Assembly (NCBI GenBank): GCA_024636135.1
Contig: JAGXHP010000147.1
Coordinates: 1-18,227, forward strand
Direction of reading: 5' to 3'
DNA length: 18,227 bases
Source: Chloroflexota bacterium
Lineage (GTDB): Bacteria; Chloroflexota; Limnocylindria; QHBO01
The position numbers and the translations under genes were made by a program. Each line of letters opens with the position of its first letter. The first letter of the stretch is position 1. Shown one piece after another: positions 1-8,151 of the stretch. The notes beneath the pieces are model-generated. The model had not been told where the DNA came from, did no database searches, and saw nothing but the letters and a program-made list of their open reading frames with translations.

Positions 1-896
1 ACCGACATCCTGGCGGACAACACCGATCCGGCGACGAACCCGCTGTGGGGCCCGCGCTTCCAGCTCCAGTCCGATGCGGGACGCCGGCCCGCCACGCTGA
101 AGACCGGAACCACCAATGACTTCCGCGACCTCCAGGCCGTCGGCTATCTGGCTCCGGATCCGGACCCGCAGGTCAGCGACGGTGCGATCGTGACGGGCGT
201 CTGGGTCGGCAACAGCGACTTCTCGCAGATCGAGGACGTCTTCGCCGCCGATGGCCCCACCTTCATCTGGCACGACTACATGGCCGAGGTCGCGGCCCTG
301 AATGATCTTCCGATCCAGGACTTCACGCGGCCCGATGGGATCGCCGAGATCACCGTGGACGCGATCAGCGGCATGCTCCCCGGCGACCACACCGATACCA
401 CCGTGACCGAGATCTTCCGATCCGATCGCCAGCCCACCGAGCGCGACACGACCCACCGCGAGCTGCGGATCGAGGTCGTGACCGGCAAGATCTGGCAGGA
501 GGGATGCGGCGACTTCGCGACGCTGGCCCCGTCCTCGTCACCGGACCCATCCGCCGAGCCAGCCCGGCCGAGGCCGATGAGAAGGTGTTCCTCGACCTCA
601 ACGGATGGGAGCAGGCGCACCCGACGTGGGAGGCCGCCAACCAGGCGTGGCTCGCGCTGTGGTCCGGACGTGAGGACGAGCTCAACGCCAACCTGCGTCG
701 CCCGTTCCCCGGCCCGGTGGATGCGCCATTCGCGCCGTCCGAGGAATGCACGCCCGGGGAGATTCCCACCTCGACCCCGTCACCGTCCCCGACGCCGACG
801 CCGTCGCCCACTCCGACCCCGACCGAGAACCCGGTCCCGACGCCCACTCCGAGCCCCACCCCGCCCCCGGCCGGCGGTGGAGGAACGACGCCCTAG
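1..896 (+). CDS. Class A penicillin-binding protein, 3' part, with apparent frameshift
   Basis: This is the C-terminal part of a bifunctional peptidoglycan glycosyltransferase/transpeptidase; the 5' end is off the window. Reading from base 1 in frame 1, the transpeptidase KTGT motif (LKTGTTNDFRD) lies near bases 103-135 and TGVWVGNSD near 193-219, both typical of PBP1A-like enzymes. The family C-terminal region then runs to GKIWQEGCGD (about 484-513). The matching continuation, EKVFLDLNGWEQAHPTW and a Pro/Thr/Ser tail ending at TAG 894-896, is in frame 3. Frame must therefore shift somewhere between about 505 and 575; one missing base, for instance in the CCCC run at 527-530, would explain it. 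The break is after the catalytic domain, so the enzyme could remain active. The protein would act outside the membrane on lipid II and glycan strands. Family identity is seen; sequencing error versus real mutation cannot be decided here. Confidence 0.85.
763..870 (+). repeat. Low-complexity Pro/Thr/Ser-coding repeat
   Basis: Degenerate 6-base units of the type CCGACG/CCGTCG/CCCACT encode alternating Pro-Thr and Pro-Ser (TPSPSPTPTPSPTPTPT and a second block after ENPV). They form the extracellular tail of the penicillin-binding protein. Such tails are common in wall-associated proteins of Chloroflexota and Actinobacteria. The repeat is a plausible site of replication slippage. Confidence 0.85.
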
Positions 897-3295
897 AACA
901 CGGCGACGGTCGCCCCGTCACCGCCCTCCTCACGCCGGCCGCCACGCACGGAACGGACCCTCGGGTGCTCCGCCAGCGCCTCACGCACCGCGCGCCGCAG
1001 GGCGCCGGTGCCGATGCCATGGACGATGACGGCTTCATCGAAGCCCGCCAGCAGGGCATCGTCGAGGTATGCCTGAAGCCGTTCGAGCGCGGCCTCCACG
1101 CGCTCCCCGTGCAGGTCGAGACTCGACGGGACGCGCGCTGCGGCCCGACGGCGGATGTCGTCGGCGGCCAGGTCGCGCGGGCTTGGGCCGGCGACCGGCT
1201 CGGGAACGACCTCGACGTCGTCGGCCGGCACCACGAGGCGTGCCCCGTCCGTCTCGAGGGTCACGCGGCCGGTCCGCCCACTGATCTCGACGATGCGCCC
1301 GGTCGTCCCGAGCGTGCGGGAGCGCGCCCACAGGCCGACGCGAGGCTGCGGACCTCCATCGACGACCGGCTCGTCGGGCACAGCGTCGGGATGAGCCTCG
1401 GTCGTCTCGTTGCGCACGCGCTTGGCACGCGTGGCCAGATCATCGAACGCGTCGGTCGCGCGCGGCGTCCGACGGCCCCCGAGATTGCGCTGCCGAGTGA
1501 GCTCGCGTCGCACGTCGCCCACTTCGCGCTCGGCCCGGGCCAGCATGTCCTCGGCGGCGCGACGCGCATCGGCGAGGAGCTTCCCGGCTTCGCGCCGAGC
1601 CCGCTCGACGCCACCGCGCGCCCGCTCACGCTCGTCGGTGGCAGCCGCCAGCTCGCCCCGGGCGGCATCCAGCGCTGCCTGCTGCGCCTCCTGCGCTAGC
1701 GTGATGGCAGCCAGCGTCTCCTCCATGGTGGCGTGTTCGGCCGAGATGCGAGCTTTCGCATCAGCGAGGATCTCCGCCGACAGTCCGAGACGCTCTGCGA
1801 TCGCGAATGCCTGGCTCTTGCCCGGCAGGCCGATCGCCAGCCGATACGTCGGGCGCAGCGTGGCGACGTCGAACTCGACCGCGGCATTGCTGACGAGGGG
1901 ATGCTCCGTGGCGAACGTCTTGAGCTCGGCGTAATGCGTCGTGGCGGCAACCATCGCGCCGGCGTCGAGCAGTCGGGTCAGGACGGCCATGGCAAGGGCC
2001 GAGCCCTCCGTGGGATCCGTCCCGGCCCCGATCTCGTCGAGCAGCACGAGCGTTCGCGGGCCGGCCATATCGACGAAACGGACGACGTTGCGAAGATGGC
2101 TCGAGAAGGTCGACAGGGACTGGGCGATGCTCTGTTCGTCGCCGATGTCCGCCATGACGCGTGAGAAGACCGGGATTCGCGCTCCGCTCGCGGCGGGCAC
2201 GCGCAGGCCGGCCTGGTGCATCAGCGCGAGGAGACCCAGCGTCTTGAGCGCCACGGTCTTCCCGCCGGTGTTCGGGCCGGTCACCACGAGCGCCCGATGG
2301 CCAAATCGCTCTCCGAGTCGAAGGTCGATCGGCACGGCGCCGTCGCCGAGGAGCGGGTGCCGCGCCGCGAGCAGCTCCATCGCGTCGTCGGTCAGCGCCG
2401 GTCGCACGGCGTCCATCCGCGCGCCGAGCCGTGCGCGTGCGATCCACAGGTCGGCCCGCGCCAACGCCGCCAGGCTGGCGTGCAGCGACGCGCTCCGCGC
2501 CTCGACCTCGGAGCTCAGCTCATCGAGGATGCGCTCCTCCTCGCGCGCCACGGCGAGCGACGCCTCGGTCCACGCGTTGTTGAGCTCCACCACGCCGAGC
2601 GGCTCGATGAACAGCGTCGCGCCCGACGCGCTCTGGTCGTGGACGATGCCCTTCACGCGACCCTTGGCCTCGGCTCGGATCGGGATCACGTACCGGCCGG
2701 AGCGCACGGTGACGATCGGCTCACCGATGAGCCCGGCCAGCTGCGTTGACCGCAGCATGGAATTCAGCCGCTCGCGAACCCGCTCCTGGGTGGTGCGCAG
2801 TCGCTTGCGCTGCGTCGCCAGCTCACCCGAGGCGGAGTCAAGGATCTCCCCCGCTTCGTCGATGCTGCGGGCGATGCGAGCGCGCAGCTCCGGCGCGTCG
2901 TCCAGCTCGTCACGGATCCCGGCCAGCTGCGGCTCACCCCAGTTCGCAAGCCGGGCGATGAAGCCTGCCGTCGCATCCAGGGTCGCCCCGATGTCCAGGA
3001 GGTCTGCCGGAGCAAGTCGACCTCCACGGCTGGCTCGGTCGAGCGCGGCGCGGATATCGCGTGCGCCCCCGATGGACGCCTGGGCCTGGTCGTCGAGCAG
3101 GCGCGCCGCCTCGTCGGTTTGATCATGGAGCAGACCGACGTGGACCGCATCGGCGAAGGGCGCGGACGCCAGCGCCAGCTCGCGCGACGGCTCGAAGGAC
3201 GTGAGCTCGGCCAGCGCCTCGACCACCGCCGCGAACTCGAGCGCGCGCAGCGTCCCGTCGTCGGCGGCCGCAGTGCCCTCAGCCGCGCGAGACAT
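893..3295 (-). CDS. mutS2: MutS2 family ATPase/endonuclease
   Basis: The 800-residue protein is a full-length MutS2, which acts on branched recombination intermediates and on collided ribosomes in Bacillus, not in classical mismatch repair. The N-terminal core/clamp region covers about 15-320. The ABC-type ATPase has Walker A GPNTGGKT (340-347), the STFSSHL signature (395-401), Walker B LVLLDEIGAGTDP (416-428) and TTHY (452-455). A Glu/Arg/Ala-rich coiled coil spans about 515-605 and a small beta-rich segment 650-700. The C-terminal Smr nuclease domain carries LDLHG (726-730) and HGIGTGALR (759-767). The start chosen is ATG 3295 (MSRAAEGTAA), because conserved sequence begins soon after; it overlaps the 3' end of mpg by 17 bases, suggesting coupling. 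The frame remains open upstream to 3619, but that part only shadows mpg. The TAG stop overlaps that of the convergent penicillin-binding protein gene. Confidence 0.95.
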   Translation of the reverse strand: MSRAAEGTAAADDGTLRALEFAAVVEALAELTSFEPSRELALASAPFADAVHVGLLHDQTDEAARLLDDQAQASIGGARDIRAALDRASRGGRLAPADLLDIGATLDATAGFIARLANWGEPQLAGIRDELDDAPELRARIARSIDEAGEILDSASGELATQRKRLRTTQERVRERLNSMLRSTQLAGLIGEPIVTVRSGRYVIPIRAEAKGRVKGIVHDQSASGATLFIEPLGVVELNNAWTEASLAVAREEERILDELSSEVEARSASLHASLAALARADLWIARARLGARMDAVRPALTDDAMELLAARHPLLGDGAVPIDLRLGERFGHRALVVTGPNTGGKTVALKTLGLLALMHQAGLRVPAASGARIPVFSRVMADIGDEQSIAQSLSTFSSHLRNVVRFVDMAGPRTLVLLDEIGAGTDPTEGSALAMAVLTRLLDAGAMVAATTHYAELKTFATEHPLVSNAAVEFDVATLRPTYRLAIGLPGKSQAFAIAERLGLSAEILADAKARISAEHATMEETLAAITLAQEAQQAALDAARGELAAATDERERARGGVERARREAGKLLADARRAAEDMLARAEREVGDVRRELTRQRNLGGRRTPRATDAFDDLATRAKRVRNETTEAHPDAVPDEPVVDGGPQPRVGLWARSRTLGTTGRIVEISGRTGRVTLETDGARLVVPADDVEVVPEPVAGPSPRDLAADDIRRRAAARVPSSLDLHGERVEAALERLQAYLDDALLAGFDEAVIVHGIGTGALRRAVREALAEHPRVRSVRGGRREEGGDGATVAVF

Positions 3296-3863
3296 GGGGG
3301 TCGTCCTCGATCCAGTACCGCATCGGCCGCTCCGCCCATGCGCCGGCATACGCCACGCCGACGCGCGGCCCGCGGGCTGTCGGTGGCGGGTCTCCGCGCC
3401 GCGCTTCGATGTGGACCGGACCCGCGAGAAGGTCCGCGCCGTCCAGGCTGCGATCGAAACCGAAGGCGCTGCCGACGTTGCCCGGTCCGGAACCCAGCCG
3501 CGCATCGGCGACGTTCGGTCCGCGCCGCCTCCGTGCGACGGCGTGCCCCGTGTCGATCTCGACCGCGCGGATGAGGACCGCTTCCGGCTTCTCTCCGGGC
3601 CCGACCACGACATTGGCACAGTGGTGTAGCCCGTACACGAGGTAGACGTAGAGGTGGCCGGGCGGACCGAACATCGTGTGCGTCCTCGCGGTCATCCCGC
3701 GGGACGAGTGCGCGGCCAGGTCCTCGGGTCCGGCGTACGCCTCTACCTCCACGATCACGCCGCCGACCTCACCGTGAACGAGCCTCGCACCGAGCAGATC
3801 GGGCGCAACCTCGACGGCCGGGCGGTCGAACCAGTCCCGTGACGCCACGGGCGTACCACTCAC
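3279..3863 (-). CDS. mpg: 3-methyladenine DNA glycosylase, AAG/MPG type
   Basis: The 194-residue protein matches the usual length of bacterial AAG-family glycosylases, which remove alkylated and deaminated purines (3-methyladenine, hypoxanthine) to start base excision repair. Visible family motifs are DLLG (22-25), VEVEAYAGPEDLAAHS (38-53, with the likely catalytic Glu41 and Tyr43 and His52), MFGPPGHLYVYLVYG (64-78), GPGNVGSAFGF and the C-terminal RYWIEDDPHVSR. Two positions differ from the commonest forms: GPGN for GPGK and RPMRYW for YPWRFW. The GTG start at 3863 overlaps the cvpA stop in GTGA, so translation is probably coupled. The gene sits between cvpA and mutS2, the place held by the repair polymerase gene polX in Bacillus. 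Membership is clear; substrate preference is not. Confidence 0.93.
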   Translation of the reverse strand: MSGTPVASRDWFDRPAVEVAPDLLGARLVHGEVGGVIVEVEAYAGPEDLAAHSSRGMTARTHTMFGPPGHLYVYLVYGLHHCANVVVGPGEKPEAVLIRAVEIDTGHAVARRRRGPNVADARLGSGPGNVGSAFGFDRSLDGADLLAGPVHIEARRGDPPPTARGPRVGVAYAGAWAERPMRYWIEDDPHVSRG

Positions 3864-4414
3864 GGCACGAGGAGATCGGCGATCTCCTTCGGCACGAATG
3901 GACGGGCGAGGGCCCCGGCGGTCGGAATGATCGTCTCCCGGAAGAACTCGATGATCAACGAGTCGTTCAGCGCGTCGTAGTACGAGCCCACCCAGCCGCC
4001 GGTGTCTCCGCCCGCGCGAAAGAAGCTGTCGTAGACGAGAAGCTGGAACGTCAGCACCATGGCCGCGAACACGAGCCCGAAGATGGCGCCGCCGATCTCG
4101 TCGAGCTGGCGCGCCACCGGCAGCCTGGTGCGGCGATAGAACGCGCGGATGGCGAAGAAGCCGCCGATCACGAAGCCGAAGAACAGCAGCACGAAGATGA
4201 GCAGCTCGCGGCCCTCTCGCGTGAAGGCCTGCCAGAAGCCCAGGAGCTCGACGATCGGCTGCTTGAGCTGCGCGGCGAGCACGAAGGCCACGATCACCGC
4301 CACCGCGTTCAGCACGTAGCGGATCATGCCCTGGGTGAAGCCCGCGAAGACGGCACCGGCCAGGATCAGGATGATGACCAGGTCGAACCAGCTCAACCGT
4401 GCGAGCAGCTCCAC
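3860..4414 (-). CDS. cvpA: CvpA family membrane protein
   Basis: The 184-residue protein has four predicted membrane helices at about 9-30, 32-49, 70-88 and 107-131, the CvpA (colicin V production) architecture, including the typical WFDLVIILILAG opening and a Gly-rich GGAIFG helix. CvpA proteins sit in the inner membrane; their molecular activity is poorly defined, with links to envelope stress and septation. The start chosen is GTG 4414: a GGAGGG Shine-Dalgarno (4429-4424) lies 9 bases upstream and the protein then begins MELLARLSWFD, as in relatives. A longer form starting at TTG 4471 is open but adds an unconserved Gly/Pro stretch. The stop overlaps the GTG start of mpg. Confidence 0.9.
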   Translation of the reverse strand: MELLARLSWFDLVIILILAGAVFAGFTQGMIRYVLNAVAVIVAFVLAAQLKQPIVELLGFWQAFTREGRELLIFVLLFFGFVIGGFFAIRAFYRRTRLPVARQLDEIGGAIFGLVFAAMVLTFQLLVYDSFFRAGGDTGGWVGSYYDALNDSLIIEFFRETIIPTAGALARPFVPKEIADLLVP

Positions 4415-4423
4415 GCCCTTGAT

Positions 4424-4429
4424 CCCTCC
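4424..4429 (-). promoter_or_regulatory. Ribosome binding site deciding the cvpA start
   Basis: On the minus strand GGAGGG is followed by 9 bases and then GTG 4414. This supports the internal GTG over the upstream TTG at 4471. Confidence 0.7.
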
Positions 4430-4452
4430 GTACAGCGTTGACCCCGGCGAAC

Positions 4453-4468
4453 CGGCCGTGGGCGGCCG
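4453..4468 (-). other. Small hairpin in the pheT-cvpA gap
   Basis: CGGCCG, a four-base loop and CGGCCG again form a 6-bp GC stem in the 100-base gap between pheT and cvpA. No T-run follows on either strand, so it is not a canonical intrinsic terminator. It may be a chance GC palindrome or an RNA processing/stability element. No convincing promoter was seen in this gap. Confidence 0.25.
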
Positions 4469-4514
4469 CAAGGGTACCAGTCCCTCGCGCGGCCCGACAA
4501 GGCTCGGGACGCGA

Positions 4515-6959
4515 CTAGCGGATGTCCGCCCCCAGATGGTGCCGGAGGGCGCCGCGCACCTTGTTCAGTGCCTTCTCGACGGCCGTGGTGTCTCCCGGCG
4601 ACTCCGGCTGGAAGCGCAGAGCGAGCGCGTAGCTGACCCTGCCCTCGCCGACCTGGTCGCCGCGGTACACGTCGAACAGGCGAAGCCCGGCGAGCAGCGG
4701 TCCGGCGCTTGTCCGCGCCACGCGCAGGACATCTCCCACGGCGATCCCTTCATCGGTGACCACCGCGAGGTCGCGATCGACCGGCTGCGCGGCTGGAACG
4801 GGGCTGACCCTGCGGTCGGCAGGCACGAGATCCAGCAGGCGATCGATGGCGATGCTCGCGTCGACGGGCCGACCACTCAGACCCCACGCCGCGGCGATGC
4901 CCGGGTGGGTCTCGCCCAGCGACCCGTAGGCACGGCCCGCGGCGTCGCACACGAGGCCGTTCCGCCCCGGATGCCGGTGCGGATGTCCGCTATCAGCCTC
5001 TGCGGCTCGATACGCCGGCCTGGGCGCTCCCAGCGCGTCGTGCAGCGCGTCGATGATGCCCTTCATGTCTCCGATGTCGAAGGCTCGCGCCGTCTCGCCG
5101 GGCGCGGTGGGGACGATCTCGCCGCTCCCGATCATGCCGAGCTCCCAGGCCTCGTACCGTCCCGTTCCGGCAGTCTCCGACTGCAGGTCGCGCGGCGTGG
5201 GGTTTCCCGGCCGGTACGCGTAGATCTTTCCGAGGTCGAACAGGCGGACGTCGGGCTGACGCCACCGCATGTTCTCGGCGAGGCCCCCGAGCAACGACGG
5301 CGCCATCGACGGGCGCAGGATGCTGTGCTCCTCGCTCAGGGGATTGTGGACGCGAACCAGCTCCGGAACGTCGGGGGCGAGGCCCGAGCGGACCAGGTCA
5401 TCGCGACCGATCAGTGCATGGCTCACCATCTCGTCAAGGCCCAGCCCGGCCAGGATGCGGCGCACCCGATGCCGCGGCTCGCTCGGGTCCGAGCGATACG
5501 GCGGAAGCACCGCCGCGGGCAGCCGTCCGGGAATGTTCTCGTACCCGTGGGCGCGCGCGATCTCCTCCGCCACGTCCGCCGCCGATGTCACGTCCAGGCG
5601 GTGCGAGGGCACCTCGACCGTCAGGGTGTCGTCGGCGCCGTGGACGTCGAAGCCCAGGGGAGCCAGCAGCGTGCCCAATCGCTCGGCGGCCAGCTCGATC
5701 CCGAGCAGGCGCGCCGTCCGCGCCACGCTCACTGACACGCGCACTGGCGGACGGGGCTGCGGGTCGTTGTCGACGATCCCCGACGCCACGCGAGCCCCGG
5801 TGATCTCGGCGATGAGATGGGCCGCGCGGTCGATCGCGAACCGCGGGAGATCGGCTCCGATGCCCTTCTCGTGGCGCATGCTCGCCTCCGAGCGCAGGCC
5901 CAGCCGCCGCGCCGTGTTGCGAATCTTCGGACCGTCGAAGATCGCCGACTCGAGGATCACCCGGGTCGTCGCATCGGTCACCTCCGAGGAGGCCCCGCCC
6001 ATGATTCCGGCGAGGCCGATCGGCCGCTCCTCGTCGGCGATGACCAGCATCCGCTCGTCGAGCGCCCGCTCGACGTGGTCGATCGTGACGAGGCGTTCGC
6101 CGTCCCGGGCGCGTCGCACGACCATCGCTCCGTTCGGCACGTGATCCGCGTCGTAGGCGTGCATCGGCTGCCCGAGTTCGTGCATCACGTAGTTGGTGAC
6201 GTCGACGATGGCGCTGATCGGACGCATGCCCGCCGCCAGCAGGCGCTGCTGCATCCAGTCGGGCGAGGGACCATTCGCCACCCCCTCGAACCATCGGGCG
6301 GTGAACCGCGGATTCAATGCAGGCTCGTCGATTTGAACCGTCACCCGCGAAGCCGTTGCCTCCCCTACCTCGTTGACGTCGTGCGGTGGGAGGCGCACCT
6401 CGCCCCCGGTGAAGGCAGCGACCTCCCGCGCCAGCCCGACCATCGACAGCGCGTCCCCGCGGTTCGGTTTCACGTCGACGTCGAGCACCGTCTCCCCGAC
6501 GAGGTCGGCAACCGACGCACCCACCGGGATCTCGTCGCCGTGACCGAGGATGTGGATGCCGTCCGCGTCGGCACCCAGGCCAAGCTCGATGGCGCTGCAC
6601 AGCATGCCGTTGCTGACGACGCCGCGGATCTTGCTGCGTTCGATCTTGCGGTCGCCGGGCAGGACAGCGCCGACAAGGGCCGCCGGGACGAGCTGTCCGA
6701 TCTGCAGATTCTGGGCGCCGCACACGATCTCGATCTCCCCGCCACGATGACCGACATCGACCAGCGTGAGCCACAGCGTGTCCGCATTCGGATGTCGCTC
6801 GACGGCGAGCAGGCGCCCGACGACCACGTCGGTCCAGTCAGCGCCGGCGACCTCGATCGACGCCACCTCCATGCCACGCATGGTCAGCTCATCGGCGAGC
6901 TGCTGCGGATCGAGGTCGACATCGACGTAGTCGCGCAGCCATCGGATCGGCACCCGCAC
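4515..6959 (-). CDS. pheT: Phenylalanyl-tRNA synthetase beta subunit
   Basis: The 814-residue protein is the beta chain of the alpha2-beta2 cytosolic enzyme that charges tRNA-Phe. In order: an N-terminal helical part; an EMAP/tRNA-binding OB domain (about 41-152, with VCGAQNLQIGQLVPAAL and SKIRGVVSNGMLCS); the DVDVKPNRGDALSMVGLARE segment (160-179); the B3/B4 domain that edits mischarged Tyr-tRNA-Phe (about 210-390); B5; a catalytic-like core; and a C-terminal ferredoxin-fold anticodon-binding domain over roughly the last 93 residues. Length is normal for the family. The start is GTG 6959, one base after the pheS stop, with GGAGGG (6976-6971) 8-11 bases upstream; a second GTG at 6953 is less well spaced. 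It is in an operon with pheS. Confidence 0.97.
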   Translation of the reverse strand: MRVPIRWLRDYVDVDLDPQQLADELTMRGMEVASIEVAGADWTDVVVGRLLAVERHPNADTLWLTLVDVGHRGGEIEIVCGAQNLQIGQLVPAALVGAVLPGDRKIERSKIRGVVSNGMLCSAIELGLGADADGIHILGHGDEIPVGASVADLVGETVLDVDVKPNRGDALSMVGLAREVAAFTGGEVRLPPHDVNEVGEATASRVTVQIDEPALNPRFTARWFEGVANGPSPDWMQQRLLAAGMRPISAIVDVTNYVMHELGQPMHAYDADHVPNGAMVVRRARDGERLVTIDHVERALDERMLVIADEERPIGLAGIMGGASSEVTDATTRVILESAIFDGPKIRNTARRLGLRSEASMRHEKGIGADLPRFAIDRAAHLIAEITGARVASGIVDNDPQPRPPVRVSVSVARTARLLGIELAAERLGTLLAPLGFDVHGADDTLTVEVPSHRLDVTSAADVAEEIARAHGYENIPGRLPAAVLPPYRSDPSEPRHRVRRILAGLGLDEMVSHALIGRDDLVRSGLAPDVPELVRVHNPLSEEHSILRPSMAPSLLGGLAENMRWRQPDVRLFDLGKIYAYRPGNPTPRDLQSETAGTGRYEAWELGMIGSGEIVPTAPGETARAFDIGDMKGIIDALHDALGAPRPAYRAAEADSGHPHRHPGRNGLVCDAAGRAYGSLGETHPGIAAAWGLSGRPVDASIAIDRLLDLVPADRRVSPVPAAQPVDRDLAVVTDEGIAVGDVLRVARTSAGPLLAGLRLFDVYRGDQVGEGRVSYALALRFQPESPGDTTAVEKALNKVRGALRHHLGADIR

Positions 6960-6960
6960 G

Positions 6961-8043
6961 CTACCGACCCTCCGCAAACTGCGAGCCGAACCGCACATCG
7001 GCGCTGAAGAAGAGCCGGATGTCGGAGACACCGTGCCGCAGCATCGTCATCCGGTCAGGGCCCATCCCGAACGCGTAGCCCTGGAACTCGTCGGGATCGA
7101 AGCCGCCGTTGCGCAGCACGACGGGATGCACCATCCCGGCACCGAGGATCGTCATCCAGCCGGTCCGCTTGCACGCCGGACAGCCATCGCCACCGCACAC
7201 CAGGCAACCGATGTCGAACGCGACGCTCGGCTCGGTGAACGGGTAGTACCCCGGCCGGAATCGCGTGCGCACGTCTCGACCATAAAGGGCACGGGCGATC
7301 TCCTCGAGCATGCCCTTGAGATCGGCCAGGCTCGTGTCACGGTCCACCACCAGGCCCTCGACCTGGAAGAACTCGAAGGCGTGGCTCGCGTCGACCGCCT
7401 CATAGCGGAAGCAGCGTCCCGGCGTGATCACCCGGATCGGGGCGTCGAGCGCCTGCATGGCGCGGAGCTGCACCGGGCTGGTATGCGTGCGGAGGATCGT
7501 GCCATCTGCCGCCGGTCGAGAGTCTCCGGCCTCGATGGATCCGGGCTCGGCGACGTACAGCGTGTCCCACAGATCGCGCGACGGGTGGTCCGGCGGGATA
7601 TTGAGCAGCTCGAAGTTGTAGGCGTCGGTCTCGATCTCCGGTCCCTCGAAGACCTCGAAGCCAAACGCGTGGAAGACCTGGCGCAGGTCCCGCATCAACG
7701 TCTGCACCGGGTGCAGGTGACCGACCCGGATCGACCGTGCGGGCGCGCTCATGTCGAGCTCTTCGGCCGCCAGGCGCTCATCGAGATCACCGGCGCGAAG
7801 CTCGGCCAGGCGACCGTCGATCGCGCCCTGGACCTCGGTGCGTACCTCGTTCGCAAGCCGGCCGAGCGCGGGACGCTCCCCCGCAGGAGCCAAGCCGAGG
7901 TTCTTCATCAGGGCGGTCAGCCGGCCGGATCGGCCCAGCAGATCGTGGCGAATCGCCTCGACCGCATCAACGCCGTCGGCCGCGGACAGACGTTCCGCCG
8001 CGGCTGCGCGCAGTGCGCCCAGCTCCGCTTCCATCTGGGTCAT
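6961..8043 (-). CDS. pheS: Phenylalanyl-tRNA synthetase alpha subunit
   Basis: The 360-residue catalytic subunit activates Phe with ATP and transfers it to tRNA-Phe. An N-terminal coiled-coil tRNA arm (about 1-95) precedes the class II core. Motif 1 lies around LHPVQTLMRDLRQVFHAFGF (110-129), followed by THTSPVQLR (186-194), motif 2 PGRCFRYEAVDASHAFEFF (208-226) and motif 3 GYAFGMGPDRMTMLRHG (322-338). A CxxC...CxxC knuckle (Cys280, 283, 288, 291) suggests a bound zinc; similar Cys inserts occur in many bacterial PheS proteins. The ATG start at 8043 follows a 106-base gap holding a strong terminator, so pheST may be partly uncoupled from rplT. Confidence 0.97.
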   Translation of the reverse strand: MTQMEAELGALRAAAAERLSAADGVDAVEAIRHDLLGRSGRLTALMKNLGLAPAGERPALGRLANEVRTEVQGAIDGRLAELRAGDLDERLAAEELDMSAPARSIRVGHLHPVQTLMRDLRQVFHAFGFEVFEGPEIETDAYNFELLNIPPDHPSRDLWDTLYVAEPGSIEAGDSRPAADGTILRTHTSPVQLRAMQALDAPIRVITPGRCFRYEAVDASHAFEFFQVEGLVVDRDTSLADLKGMLEEIARALYGRDVRTRFRPGYYPFTEPSVAFDIGCLVCGGDGCPACKRTGWMTILGAGMVHPVVLRNGGFDPDEFQGYAFGMGPDRMTMLRHGVSDIRLFFSADVRFGSQFAEGR

Positions 8044-8086
8044 GGCCTGACTCGTCTCCGCATCGGTGCGTGCTGCATCATCGGTG

Positions 8087-8125
8087 AAAACAAACGACCC
8101 CGCCCCGGATTCCGGGACAGGGTCG
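8087..8125 (-). terminator. Intrinsic terminator or attenuator between rplT and pheS
   Basis: On the minus strand CGACCC-TGT-CCCGG, an AAT loop and CCGGG-GCG-GGGTCG form a continuous 14-bp stem (two G-U wobbles), immediately followed by TTTGTTTT (8094-8087). This is a textbook rho-independent terminator. It ends about 43 bases before the pheS ATG. Because pheS has little room for its own promoter after it, partial readthrough or attenuation is plausible, as in the E. coli pheST leader. Confidence 0.88.
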
Positions 8126-8128
8126 AGG

Positions 8129-8151
8129 GACCGACGGCCGTGCCGCCGGTC
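8129..8151 (-). other. Stem-loop overlapping the rplT stop codon
   Basis: GACCGGCGGC, an ACG loop and GCCGTCGGTC form a 10-bp stem with one wobble on the minus strand. Its 5' arm overlaps the rplT TGA (8152-8150). It lies three bases before the terminator stem, giving two hairpins in tandem. It could protect the upstream mRNA 3' end, or assist or compete with termination. Confidence 0.6.

Noticed and set aside
763..870. CRISPR-like short repeats
   Set aside because: The repeat unit is a 6-base Pro-Thr/Pro-Ser codon pattern within a reading frame; there are no spacers.
3296..3619. N-terminal extension of MutS2 upstream of 3295
   Set aside because: The open frame overlaps mpg in another frame, the added residues are Arg/Ser-rich and unlike MutS2, and the length from 3295 is already full.
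4326..5735. Long plus-strand open frame opposite pheT
   Set aside because: It is the antisense of a clearly conserved gene; the protein is Arg-rich with no family signature. Many such long frames occur across this high-GC window (for example 1941-3122, 5817-7007, 12323-13339, 13539-14957) for the same reason.
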